Source: Macrocystis pyrifera (taxonomy: Eukaryota > Sar > Phaeophyceae > Laminariales > Laminariaceae). Taken from it: a stretch of 64,000 bases of DNA. How positions within the stretch are numbered: position 1 is the first letter of the stretch; each line of letters opens with the position of its first letter. Location of the stretch: contig JASSKH010000037.1 in the NCBI GenBank assembly GCA_031763025.1, forward strand, positions 1 through 64,000, given 5' to 3'. Below are positions 1 through 10,700 of this stretch, piece after piece. The notes under the pieces were generated by a model, which saw nothing but the letters and a program-made list of their open reading frames with translations, had not been told where the DNA came from and ran no database searches. The translations under genes and the position numbers were made by a program.

Positions 1-2545
1 TGTCGATAAGTTTGGTAAAATCGGCCCCTACTTTGGCAAATGCGCCTATTTTCATTCGTGCAAGTACACCCTTGATTCGAAGGCAAATTTCTCGAATGTT
101 ACCTTGAAAATAGTATATATGTTGCGCCCCATCACAACCACGCAAGAGGTATCCGCCAGAATATTCATTTTTCTTCCTATTTGACAACCATTTCCCCTAC
201 TACGCAGATTATGTAAACGCCCCCCTAAGAATGGTCGTGAAGACGTAATACTGCTGTTGTATCTCGTCGTCGTTTGGCCGCGGCGCCCAATGTAACATAT
301 TTGCATGCACCTGTTCCGCTGCTAGACAGGTAGATATCTCACTTATTAACTGATCACATTTCCTGACCTAGCAGGTTATGATATTTTTCCATAATGCTCT
401 TTAATTTTGGGGGGAAATGTAGACTTATTGAGTTATATGTTCCTCATCGCAAACCGCGTCAAATGTACCGGCAACAGAATCCAGTGACGCTGCATAGTTG
501 CTTCAAATGAACACATACGTACTGCTGTTCCGCAGACAAACAACGTGATAGTTCTGAAACAGTCTGCGCCAGGTCGCGGTTTCGCGCGAGAGGTATCCAG
601 CCAGAGTAATCAGTTGTACTTTATCCGGTTCGCATCTTAGAGCTGGAAGCGTTTTGTCGGCCTGGCGCAACCTGTGGATTATGCCACCAACCTTCACCCC
701 ATCAAGACCAAAATTTCCGCCCGGCGGTGAACTATCCACAAGTATCCGTGCTCAAATCCTCTCGCGTGTATGGGGTTTTAGAGATTCCCTTTCATCCAAC
801 AGTGCGCGTGGGAAGTCATAAATATCCAGTGTGCCACATAATACTACTTGTATTTGTGCTCAAAACTACTCTAGCCGATCGCTTGGCTTGTGAATACTTT
901 CTTTCACCCAGCGGTCCGCGTGGGGAATAAACTTCTTCCATATTTGACGTTATTTTGTCGGGCATGTAGACATCAATACGCAATTTTGTCTGCGCCCCAA
1001 TCCGAAAGCACAGCAGGTACCGGTACGAGTTTCTTTTTTCTGCATGCACGATATACGCGTTCAATGTTTGCGTGGCCTTGCCGCAACGTATGAACGCAAC
1101 TGAAATAATAGCATCATATCACAATGACCTTCACAGCAGCAATGCGAAGCGATTTGTGGGGGTTACGTAGATACAGAACACATTAAAACACTCTGCGCTG
1201 TGTAACGTATACGCGATAGGTATTTGCCACTGAGAACGATATCCACTTGGACCACGCCATCCGCCCGCTGTTGTGAATTATTTTCTAGCCCTGCCGCTCA
1301 GTGTGATCCAATACGATGATGTCGCTCTCTGGCCCAACTAACAGTGAAATTCCGTGTATTTTCTTGTCTATGCAGGTCCTTGTGATCAATACATTCAGGT
1401 GCGATACTACCAAGTTTTTTTCACACCGAAAACCTGATGAATTGCTTTAGGTTGATGAAAATTCCATGAGGTACTGTGCCATCGATACTCGATAGACCAT
1501 CGGGTATCCACGCCCAGGAGGCCCGAGAGTACCACCGGACGCGATTGTTCTCTCCATCACGAGTTTCAGAGAGTCTCGTCTTTTCGCTCTAGTGGAGAGT
1601 CGGGTAATATGTCGTTGCAGCGATCGGTGATTTGCATGTATGTGCTTGATAATGGAATCGAATTGTTGTTGGTCCCTCGTTTTGTCGTTTCCCACAAGCA
1701 GCCAAACTAGCTCGAGCAGTTTCCAAAAGCGTACTCCATTTGCCCCGAAACGCCGGGGGTCAAGGAGACAAGTAACCACCGGTATACGCATGTCATAGCA
1801 TACTTTTGAGGCGATGCACGATGTCGACGCTTCCGCGCGCGCCGCCTGTGCCACGTTGAAACGCTTCACCTCCGATTTTTTTTTTGCCTTCTCCAGTTCC
1901 CGATGCGCCACCTAGCGATGAATCAGAAATCACGCAATACCTGTCCTAGCGAACGATCGCTTTCCAGCTGCAAGCTACAGCCCTGTCTGTTCGCTTGTTC
2001 TACCAGTCCCTCAAGATCGCTCCGTGCGGTATCTGCTTGGTAGTCCCACACGCGCGATCAACCAAATAAAGCCAGGTAATGTATGTCGAAGTCAGCTACC
2101 ACGTAGGTATTGTTAATACGCACTCAGCTAAAAATATTATGAACCGTGGCGCTAATTCTCTCCACGACAACATTTTCTGATTATTATCAGATCGATTCCC
2201 AATCCCTCATATATTTTCAACTGCTGTCAAGTCAACACACAGACAGCTGTACGACGCCTGATAGACAGGCGCGGGGGCTTTTCGAAATCGTCCGGTCAGC
2301 CCGTTTGTCGTGCGTTAGGCTCTACACAGCAAGATACAGCACTGCGATCTGCTGCCTCTGGCACTGGCGGAAAATCGTTTTTGTCCTTGTTTCTGTAGGA
2401 TCCGTGTATGTATGCAAACTACAGAAACAAAAAAAAACATATAATAACTTGAGTACTTGCGTGCGGTTTGTTTTAAGCTCAAACCACAGCTGCACTACCT
2501 CGGCGTGACGCAGCCGCCAAAAGATACCGTCCGTTGGGCTTAGAC
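1..2545 (+). repeat. Dispersed repeat family, copy A, segment X
   Basis: This segment aligns end to end, with many substitutions and small indels, to 36,099-38,636. Its last quarter (about 1,930-2,205) also aligns to 60,195-60,465. Shared landmarks include TTTGGTAAAATC near position 12 and at about 36,110, the paired motifs ATTCCCTTTCA and CTTTCACCCAGC, and CGTTTCTGTAGGAT-like sequence near 2,390. The segment has its own imperfect internal repetition: the CATCACAACCACGCAAGAGGT-type motif recurs near 130 and 575, and TTTCACCCAGCGGTCCGCG recurs near 795 and 903. It is probably a decayed mobile element, but no diagnostic enzyme is visible. It runs off the left edge of the window. Confidence 0.8.
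1447..1911 (-). CDS. Unassigned 154-codon open frame inside repeat X
   Basis: An uninterrupted frame of 154 codons with a basic, Lys/Arg-rich N-terminus and an Arg-rich middle (ITRLSTRAKRRDS). I recognise no family. The equivalent stretch of the second X copy (about 37,605-37,950) stays open only in pieces and in different frames. Short peptides such as GPPGRGY/RPPGRGY and YRVSMAQ/YRVLMAQ correspond between copies, but a neighbouring frame also keeps similar peptides (ITDRCNDILPDSP against ITDRGNDILPDSP). The frame is therefore either a remnant of an element-encoded protein or a chance opening. A chance ORF of this size is not surprising in 64 kb. Confidence 0.2.
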   Translation of the reverse strand: MAHRELEKAKKKSEVKRFNVAQAARAEASTSCIASKVCYDMRIPVVTCLLDPRRFGANGVRFWKLLELVWLLVGNDKTRDQQQFDSIIKHIHANHRSLQRHITRLSTRAKRRDSLKLVMERTIASGGTLGPPGRGYPMVYRVSMAQYLMEFSST

Positions 2546-2577
2546 TATGCTTGAATAGGCACATCCGATTTATTATA

Positions 2578-4290
2578 TTGCAGGCTGGTAGGCCATCTGT
2601 TAGTGAAAGTAATTTTTCTTGCTGTGCACGTCGATATCTCGGGCACCTCGGGAGATTACGAGCGCTCCCGATCTAAAGCAGGTGCCGTACGCTTAGTGGC
2701 TGAAGTCTAATGGCTCAATTTCGAAGAACGATGGGGCCCCGACTCGGCCTTGTATACGAAATTCTGGCTGTTGTCAGGGTAGTATATATATATATATATA
2801 TATTGTTTTTACGTAGTTGGCAACTTGTTTCGATAACTGAAATTCTCAGAAGTGTAACACCAGCCACAAAGGCTCTGGAAGACACAAACACTCTGAACCG
2901 TGTCAATTCGTTTCTCGGACTTATGTCGTAAGTGCTTGTTTGGAGTATACCTGGTACTGCTTTTCGAACCTGCGACAGTCCCTTTGGAATGGTCGCTGGG
3001 TCAAACTTGTGTGCATGATTCATTCACGTGTATCGACGTCCGCACGCGTACTTGTGTTTGATTATCGATCCCCAACGTTGGCTAGCCATTATAAACAGTA
3101 CAGCTACCAATCCACCCAACTATCAATTGCACCTAATTTAAAGTGTTCCAGCTGGATGTTATGTGCCTATGGCCTAGAACGTGTTATGTATTTGATGAGG
3201 ACTAGCACCCAAACAAGAAGTATCGAAATCGCCATGGATTCGATTGCCACTTTTGCCGTGTTTGTGTGTACGACATGCAGTTAAACTGAGGAGCTGGCCA
3301 CCGTTAAAATTGCGTTAGGCTCCGAGGGCAGGCGCTGCTCCTCGATAAATAACCGGAATCATATACGCGAATGACCGTCAGCCGTGCAACACGTGTGTGA
3401 GAATCGCATCCCGTCCGTGGGTTGTTTGGGTCTTCGAAAGGTTCAGATCGGTTTCGCGCGGTTGGGATTGTGTATCTATCGACTGCAGTCCGAGATAACA
3501 GGAAATAGTACCAGGATTCTCAAACGATGAAAGGTGTCTCGTTGTCGTCAACGGGACCGTAGGGTTGTCCATGAGCATCCGTCACGACGTACATAGACAA
3601 ATAGCGTTTAGGGGCGTTCGTATATTCGATTCGTTCATAAACACGACCTTCGCTCTCACTTAACCTCGAATGTCGACCGCACATTTTTGTTTGGGGTTTG
3701 TTTCTCGTTCTATAGTCATCAAGCTCCCACAGACTAGGTTAGCCGGAAACTACAAACCAGGGAACGTACCTATCGTGAACGCAGCGCCTTGCCAGATTAG
3801 TCATGCATTGAGGACCCACACGGTATCACATCACCAACTCTCTTTTTTCCCCGCCTCCGGAAACATGATTATGTAATCAAGGCGGTCGAGGGAAAAGGCA
3901 ATGCTGACAACTCAAAATATCTCCCTATAGAGTTATGCATGGTGATCTCATATTTTTTCATAGTTTGACGGTTCTAGCCTGATTCGCGCGAGCCAGTCGA
4001 TCCACGTTGTTTCTCTACTGCAGTATACGTATTCTTCGAAGTCAGATGATCCATTTTTACTAGCTCCCCGCATGTTGGCATCGAGAATCTGTTGTGCTAA
4101 TGTTCGTCCAAACTCCAACCTTTATTAAACAGTCTTGTGGCCCGTATCCGCTAGTTACTAGTTTCTTCTTGATGTTATATCTATCAATGGTTGCTTATCG
4201 GTTGTTAACAAATATGGGTGAAAAAACCATATGCTGCGACGATGAGATGTGCCGCTTCTCGTGCTTACCCCCCCCTTGCGCATACACCAA
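2578..4290 (+). repeat. Dispersed repeat family, copy A, segment Y
   Basis: Aligns to 57,765-59,182. The two begin with GGCTGGTAGGCCATCTGTTA and share CAATTTCGAAGAACGATGGG, CGACAGTCC, CGTTGGCTAGCCA and GAGGGAAAAGGCAATGCTGA. Relative to the other copy, A carries about 250 extra bases near 3,505-3,758 (either an insertion in A or a deletion in the other copy) and a (TA)n run. No frame is conserved intact across the two copies, although the minus-strand peptide IDTQSQPR is readable in both. Confidence 0.8.
2781..2803. repeat. (TA)n microsatellite
   Basis: A run of about eleven TA units within repeat segment Y. The aligned position of the other Y copy (near 57,970) has no such run, so the expansion happened after the two copies diverged, or was lost in the other. 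Confidence 0.9.
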
Positions 4291-4785
4291 GGCGAAAGTA
4301 CATGCAATAGAGCGCCGGCCTCTCGGTACGAAGACCTCGTACTTCAAACAGCGTATGTCCAGCCTTGCTGGTGTTGTTTTATCACACCCACGGAAATGTT
4401 GAACAACACTGTGGAATCTGTTCATGGTTGACCGACGTGCAACCAAAGAAAAAGAGCGCTGAGCCCTGTCGCCGCCACCGTTGCCTTCAAATCTCGTTTA
4501 TAGCTTGTTTGCATGAGAGCCTAGCTTTTTTCGTTTTTTCAAGCAGCGCGAACCGCCACCACCCATCGTCGCCCTAGGATTGGTGTCGCCCTCATACCGC
4601 CGTCCATACTTGATAAAGCAATTGCTCGCGGAAAGACTGGCTAATGCGTTAGCCTTGCGTTGATTTTCTTCTGACCGAGAATCCATCTGTTACTTCCTCT
4701 CATTCACCCTACCAAGGGGGCTTCTGACGACTTCGCGATGTTATATTTTTTTGTTTCGCATAGATCTATGATTGCTGGCCTGGTA
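4291..4785. other. Unassigned spacer between repeat Y and the foldback element
   Basis: No gene, RNA or repeat recognised. Short overlapping open frames exist on both strands, none with a recognisable motif. Confidence 0.4.
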
Positions 4786-4794
4786 TTTAGTTTT
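4786..4794 (+). other. Candidate target-site duplication, left
   Basis: TTTAGTTTT directly outside the left terminus, against TTTTATTTT outside the right terminus (7,743-7,751). The sequence is low-complexity, so a chance match is possible. Nine bases would fit a Mutator- or Foldback-like duplication. Confidence 0.35.
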
Positions 4795-5570
4795 GGGTGA
4801 TGCTATTTGCGACACCGGTGTCGTAATTTTTTCATTTGCGACACGGTGTCGCAAATAAGCGGCTTATTTGGGACAACGCTTCACGTTCGCGGCACATACC
4901 TTAGATTGGCTCCGCACCGCCAGGGATGTGTTGGCATGGTGCAGGGCCATCATTGAAGCTATCGCATTGCCGAAACGGGCCAGGACTCGGGGAGATATCT
5001 GGCCTCTTGGTGCACCCGCAAAACGTTCTGCTCGGTGTCGCATGTCGCAAATTCCGTATTTGCGACACCGCGACGTGGTTGCCGCACACGGTCCGGATTG
5101 CCAAAGCGCTATCAGTAGAGTCTCAGCATGGTGTAGGGCTACCATTGTTGAAGCTATCGTGTAGCCAAAACGGGCCAGTCCTCGAAGAGATATGGGGTAT
5201 CCTGGATTCAACACCCACAGAACCTTCTGGCTGTCGCAAATACCGTATTTTGCGACACCGCGACGTGGTTGCCGCACACGCTCCGAATCGGCGACCTTCT
5301 ACCAGTAGAGTCTCAGCATGGTGTAAGCGTACCATTGAAGCTATCGTTTATAGCCTAAACGGGCCAATACTCGACGAGATATAGGGTATCCTTTACACCC
5401 AGGCTGATGTCGCAAATATGCCTTAGTTGGCGTGTATCCAGAACGGGCCATTACAGTAGTAGATACTGCTGTGTGTGGAATCCTGGTCATCCTGGTGCAC
5501 TGTCAGAATAGCCAGACTGGTGGTGTCGTAAAGTCGCATTTATTTGACGACATCGCACGACGTTCGTCGC
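4795..5570 (+). repeat. Left arm of the foldback element (tandem units)
   Basis: Units start near 4,795 (terminal unit), 5,067, 5,259 and, degraded, 5,424. The terminal unit is distinct from the inner ones: it carries GATGTGTTGGCATGGTGCAG and GGTGCACCCGCAAAACGTTC and finds its best inverted partner in the terminal unit of the right arm. Inner units carry CGACGTGGTTGCCGCACACG and TCTCAGCATGGTGTA. The fourth unit keeps only ACGGGCCATT, ATCCTGG and a mutated GTCGTAAAGTCG block. Confidence 0.8.
4834..4856. repeat. Perfect 11-bp-arm palindrome at the left end
   Basis: ATTTGCGACAC, one central G, then GTGTCGCAAAT. The same motif, in variants, separates every unit of both arms. Confidence 0.9.
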
Positions 5571-6904
5571 GCGCGCCCCGTTTAGACCAGGATAACCACG
5601 GTGGCTTATTTATAGCACGAGCTCGGACTATACAACTGTACATCATGTTTCAACTAGTACATCGATCGTTAGCCACGTCATCGTGCATCAATGGATTTGA
5701 AATTAACTTGGTTTTGTTGCCGCGCCGTGTTCTAATAAGAAGTCGTAAGTACCATATATAATGAGAGCACTGGTATCGTTCAAAGCGCCGGGCCCTCTGT
5801 TTACGCGTATATTAACATGGGCACAAATGAAGGGCACATAAGTTTGTGCACGCTGCGCTCTGTATATTGCTTTTGTACTTGTCTGTGGATGCTATCGAAA
5901 TAGGTGGGTGTATGTCATCTACAGCAGTATCATAGTACGTACCGCAGTAAAATCGGCGTTCGTTCCGTGCAATTATCATCACCCACCAATGTGGTTGTTA
6001 AATAGCCCTTGAACAGCCGTGTAACTAAGCGCCTATCCCTCAGGCGTTTACCAACGCTATCGTTCTGCCGCACAGGACTGAACAAACTTTCGAAACGCTG
6101 TGCAATTGTTTTTTTGGAATTAGTTAAGGCAACGAACACACCCCATAGTTGCACAGAGGGCGGACATGCTGCAGCTTGCCTAGCTATGCGTCATGTTCGT
6201 TGTACGCATTATCCTGCTTGTTGTTGCACCAACAGCAGTCCACAGTATCCTCACTGCTGTGGTATTGACATAAACTAATAATATTTATAGTCTAACTTAG
6301 GGCACATGCGTAGCACGTACAGTAGTTTGTAACGGATTCCGATGTTTATCTCTGACGGTTGTGAAACATACAAAAGAAACCCACAGCGGACTGCATGAGT
6401 TCAATGTAAGCGGCGGCTGAGGGGTTAGCCGCCTTGTTCATGGTGACGAAGAAATCGGTATGTATGTATGTATGTGTAACGCGTGTGTAGAAGGTCGTGG
6501 AGTTCGTAGGCTGCTTGGAAGGTGTCCTTCCATGCTCTGCAGTACTGTGTAGAGTTCCCACCGTGCTGTTGTATGCTGTACACACTGGTGCGCGGGTTGG
6601 AGGTTTTTCCAGAAGTTTAGGCAGAATGTTTGCGGAGAGAACCCCAACCATTATGAAAGACTCACCAACATCCCGCAACTCCAGCAGACGATTGTGCGCA
6701 CTGACCTGCCCCACTCAAATCATGCGTAGTCCCTCGTCCAGCTACAGCTACGCAGTCAATTCCCGATCTTTTTGGATGCCCTGGTCGGCGGGGCAGTCTG
6801 ATGGGTCATGTATAGTTTTCGCACTCCCAGCCTGTCGTATTTGTGTTTTTACTCTGTTGTGTGTAGAACAGCAGCAGTAGTAGAAGAACCACGTTGAATA
6901 TTCT
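5571..6904. other. Single-copy core of the foldback element
   Basis: About 1.33 kb without the arm repeats. It includes a (GTAT)n run (6,458-6,476) and a 122-codon minus-strand open frame (6,346-6,714). I cannot match that frame to a transposase; no DDE/D pattern, zinc finger or helicase motif is readable. The core may be captured host sequence or a decayed gene. Confidence 0.5.
6458..6476. repeat. (GTAT)n microsatellite
   Basis: Between four and five GTAT units in the core of the foldback element. Confidence 0.85.
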
Positions 6905-7742
6905 GACCGTGTACTAGGATACCCCATGTCTCCTCGAGTACTGGCCCGTTTTGCTACACGATCGCTTCAATGGTAACCCTACACCGTGCAGAGACTCTCA
7001 TGGTAGTGCATTGCCGACTCGGAGCGTGTGCGGCAACTACAGTGCGGTGTCGCAAATACGGTATTTGCGGCACGCGTGTCGCAAATCGTGTCGCAAACTA
7101 GGCTTATTTGCAACACCAACCAGCCAGACGATTCTGCGGGTTGTACCCGGATACCCTATATCTCCTCGAGGACTGGCCCGTTTTGGCTACACGATGCCTT
7201 CAATGGTAGCCCTATAACATGCTGAGACCCTACTGGTAGCGCTTTGCCGATCCGGAGCGTGCGCAGTAACCACGTCGCGGTGTTGCAAATACGGTATTTG
7301 CGACACGCGTTGTCGCAAATAAGGCTAATTTTTGTTTGCGACAGGAGCCAGAAGATTCTGCGGGTGTTGTACCAGGATACCCCATATCTCCTCGAGTACT
7401 GGCCCGTTTTGTCTACACGATGCCGTCAAGGTAGCCTACACCATGCTGAGACTCTACTGATAGCGCTTTGGCGATCGGTGTCGCAAATACGGTTTTTGCG
7501 ACACGCGTGTCGCAAATATGCCTTATTTGCGACACCGATCTGAACGTTTTGCGGGTGCACCAGGAGGCCACATATCTCCTCAAGTCCTGGCCCGTTTCGC
7601 CCATGCGGTAGCTTCCATGATGGCCCTGCACCACGCCAACACATCTCTGGCGGTGCGGAGCCAACCTGAGGTTTGTGCCGCAAACGTGACGCGGTGTCGC
7701 AAATAATAAATTACGACCCCGGTGTCGCAAATAGCATTACCC
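6905..7742 (-). repeat. Right arm of the foldback element (tandem units)
   Basis: Four units, beginning near 6,905, 7,110, 7,350 and 7,541, inverted relative to the left arm. Each shows GGATACCCCATATCTCCTCG-like sequence, ACTGGCCCGTTTTG, a CATGCTGAGACTCTACTG-like block and the TTTGCGACAC palindrome. The last unit matches the terminal unit of the left arm (GAACGTTTTGCGGGTGCACC, GGCCCTGCACCACGCCAACA). Confidence 0.8.
7473..7540. repeat. Nested palindrome between right-arm units
   Basis: GATCGGTGTCGCAAATA (7,473-7,489) and its exact reverse complement (7,524-7,540) are 17-base arms around 34 bases, which themselves contain further inverted GTGTCGCAAATA motifs. A cruciform or stem is expected. 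Confidence 0.85.
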
Positions 7743-7751
7743 TTTTATTTT
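7743..7751 (+). other. Candidate target-site duplication, right
   Basis: TTTTATTTT, the imperfect partner of 4,786-4,794. Confidence 0.35.
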
Positions 7752-10700
7752 TATGCAAACTTCTCTTTTGCCATTTTCACTGTGAACCTTTCATTCGTTT
7801 GGCTTTTATTCTCTTTCACCCTCCTACCGCCTGCAAAATTTCGGATTTTAATGGAAACATTGCATGTTGCCTTCTCGTACGCAGGGCATTACACCGTATT
7901 GACAGGAACGAGATTAGACATCATAGTCGCAACCACAACTGGTCGTTGTTTTGGCTTAGGAAAATACCCCGCATGGTAACCGCGCATTGTATGTTTGTGC
8001 TCCTCCTTTGTCATGCCACCCAAGCTGTTTTGGCCAATACTTGTATCTCGGTAAACCTTGCGTGAAACAATCATCCCTTAGTTCCCTCTGACTCGACAAG
8101 TTATGCACATTTTTTCCTTTTGGTTTTTTTTGTTGTTGTAGTGTACGGGTGATATTTTACGCCAGACAAGGGGATGACCATCGTATGTATAGTCCTATTA
8201 ATCCAAAGGTCGAGATGTCACGTGTTCAGTTCTTGCATATGATATTCTAGTCATCTAAAGGAGGACGGCAGCCGGCGACATCGGCAGTCATAATGGCCTC
8301 ATTGGTGGAGGCTCTTGACTGTGATAACGCGCGCCTGTACTTAGGATATACTTTCTTCCCACGGGAATTTACGCTCAATAAATAGTTGCTTGATACTCAC
8401 CCTTCGCGTGCTTCGTCATATTTTCCACGATTATCTGTACAAGTGGAATATTTCCTATAACGTACAAGTGGCAACTAGGTTACCACGCACAAGCGAACCT
8501 CACGTCGCAACCAACGCGGGTGTACCATACAAATGTGCAAACTAGAAGATACACAATCCTCGGATATGACGAACTCTTATTACTACCGATAATGTTGTGG
8601 GTGTACAAAAAATCTGATACACCTCTTCGCCGTCGATTTGGTCATGTACCCAGACGATCCACGATGCCCGGACGAACTGCGGTGCCACAAAAAGATATGT
8701 TGCTTGTCGTCCATACAGACACCAGTATCATAACGCATATGGTGCACACAAGGTGTATTAAAAAATATTGAAATTCGCTGCCTACAGCGTTCGGTTACAT
8801 AATCGAAATCTTTCGCGATGGAGCTTGTACCAATGCCTCCCTTGCTCGAGTGCTGAAACTTTTTGTCTTTCGTTTTGTGGTCCGGAATAGCGACTTAGTG
8901 TGTTGTGACCTACAACTCCCGTCGCCGACGTGCCGTTTCGTAGCGTGACATGTACACACCCACTGACCGTAGTTTCGTTACTGTACCTCCAGCTGTCATA
9001 ATGGCAAGTGCGTCGGAGGTAGGTAGGTATTGACGGCAGCGCCACGTTTAAAAAAACATCCATGAATTAGTCGCGGTTGAGAAGGGACTCGGATAGTCCA
9101 TCACTTTCAAAATGATCATATGACTGTCACTTGGCCCACCTAAAGAGCACGATGGAGCAAAAAAGTAAGCTTTGGCCATGTTTCAATTTACTAAAAAATG
9201 TATAAAATATTTCCTCTTTTTGTTCATAAACCAGGCATGTTCACGAAGAATGGGCGCCGATCGGGCGCCGTCTCTGCCACCATACGTATGTCTGTAGTAC
9301 TACATATAGCAGTTGTTGATGGCAGGAGAGAGCTGCTATAATGATACGAGTATTCGGCACTCACTACGTTAGGCGATTCTTATCCACGAGAGTCCCCATT
9401 TGGCACTGAAGAACACGAGCGAAATTCAACAAAACGATAAGGTTCAGTCGATCGCGCTTGGCTAAAACAGCATTCACCACACAGCCCGTGTCCATCAGTC
9501 AATTCAAGTTTTAGCCGCCTCTTGATTTTTGCTTTCAATTGTGTGTTCGCCGGCACAGAAATTTGAGACAATATTAATCGCAGTATCAAACACGTGCAGT
9601 TACACAATCCCCTCTGTTGTCCGGTTGTAGTGCGGTATTGTTTGCAATGCACATATCTCCATGTACTCTCTAAACTGTACGTGGCACGCGTTTAGCATAT
9701 GAGGCGTTTAGGTGAGGTGGTCGGCCGCCCGAATGGAATGCGGGTTCGGTTCTACTCGTTAGAAATTGCGGCTGCAGGGAACGTCCGCACCCGTTGCGGA
9801 GGGCGAAGGAGAAATTCAAACGGTTTGCATGTGTATTTCCGACCATTTTGCACACCTCATGGATAGAAGCTCGCGGAGGACAGTGCGCGCCAGCCTTGTG
9901 GTCACTGTTGTTGGTTCGGTGACGATGAATCGACGCTGCAAATGAGCAGCGTGAGTTTTTGGTGGCCCCGCTTAGAGTTGAGTGTATATGGTTCCTTGAA
10001 CTGGATTGCAGGTTTGGTACTACCCATCGGCTGAAGTACTGTCTTCTCGTTTCGCTCACCTGCACTCAGCGGTGTTCCACATTCGGCATTCCCAGCACCG
10101 ATCATACTTTGACCCACATACTTGTACAACGCCTGCTACGTACGGTTGCAAAAAATGGATAGCTCTGTGACGCATTTCTACGTAATGCCGTTTAAACGTT
10201 TTCAGCCCGTTGGTCTGGCGGTAATAATACCGTTCAGAAGTATATTTAGAGCTTGCAGGGGTGATGTAGCTGGCCGGGATTGTTTCGCTTGTTGTTGCGT
10301 GGAAAGGGAACCAACAGTAGATGATGACCACTGCATCCAAGATCAACGTGCGAAGAAGGGTTGCAAGCATCGCGTAGGTCACTCAAAAGTGACAAGAAAT
10401 CGTGATAAGAAGCTTCGTGAACCGAGGCGGGGGGGCGGAGCAATTTCCAGCGCTGGATGTTGGGGGGATGGTACCGTTCGGGTTACTAGTTGCCTTGCGG
10501 ATGCCGTACAACATTGTTGCCTGTGTAGTCTTTGGACTATGCGCATCTTGGTTCAAAGACTGAAACCATCGAGGAAAGGCGCCAGTATCACTCTTTTCAA
10601 CGTGTGCTAGAACGTGGCCCAATGAGTCGAGCCACACCTGACGGAAAAACCCTTGTCACCACGTACATAAGGAAGCTCCACATCCACTGAATGTTCAGAC

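Larger units (their letters stand above)
4795..7742. mobile_element. Foldback-type transposable element with satellite-like inverted arms
   Basis: The two ends are inverted copies. The left end reads GGGTGATGCTATTTGCGACA and the right end, on the opposite strand, reads GGGTAATGCTATTTGCGACA. The match continues through CCGG(T/G)GTCGTAATTT and then CACGTT(C/T)GCGGCAC. Inside the ends, tandem units repeat three to four times on the left (4,795 to about 5,570) and four times on the right (about 6,905-7,742), in opposite orientation. Unit landmarks, as seen on the left arm, are a gene-like block with CAGTAGAGTCTCAGCATGGTG, GAAGCTATCGTG, ACGGGCCAGT and GAGATATGGGGTATCCTGG, then a palindromic TTTGCGACACC spacer. 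Between the arms is about 1.33 kb of single-copy sequence without a recognisable transposase. The candidate target duplication is TTTAGTTTT on the left and TTTTATTTT on the right (7 of 9 match). This layout is that of Foldback elements; the superfamily is not determined. Confidence 0.8.

Noticed and set aside
6346-6714. Copia gag-like frame in the foldback core
   Set aside because: A stretch (NRLLELRDVGESF..ILPKLLEKPP) recalls a gag helix pattern, but there is no zinc knuckle, protease or polymerase around it.
10122-10610. 162-codon plus-strand frame
   Set aside because: No motif, no second copy and no splice context. A frame of this size is not unexpected by chance in 64 kb.
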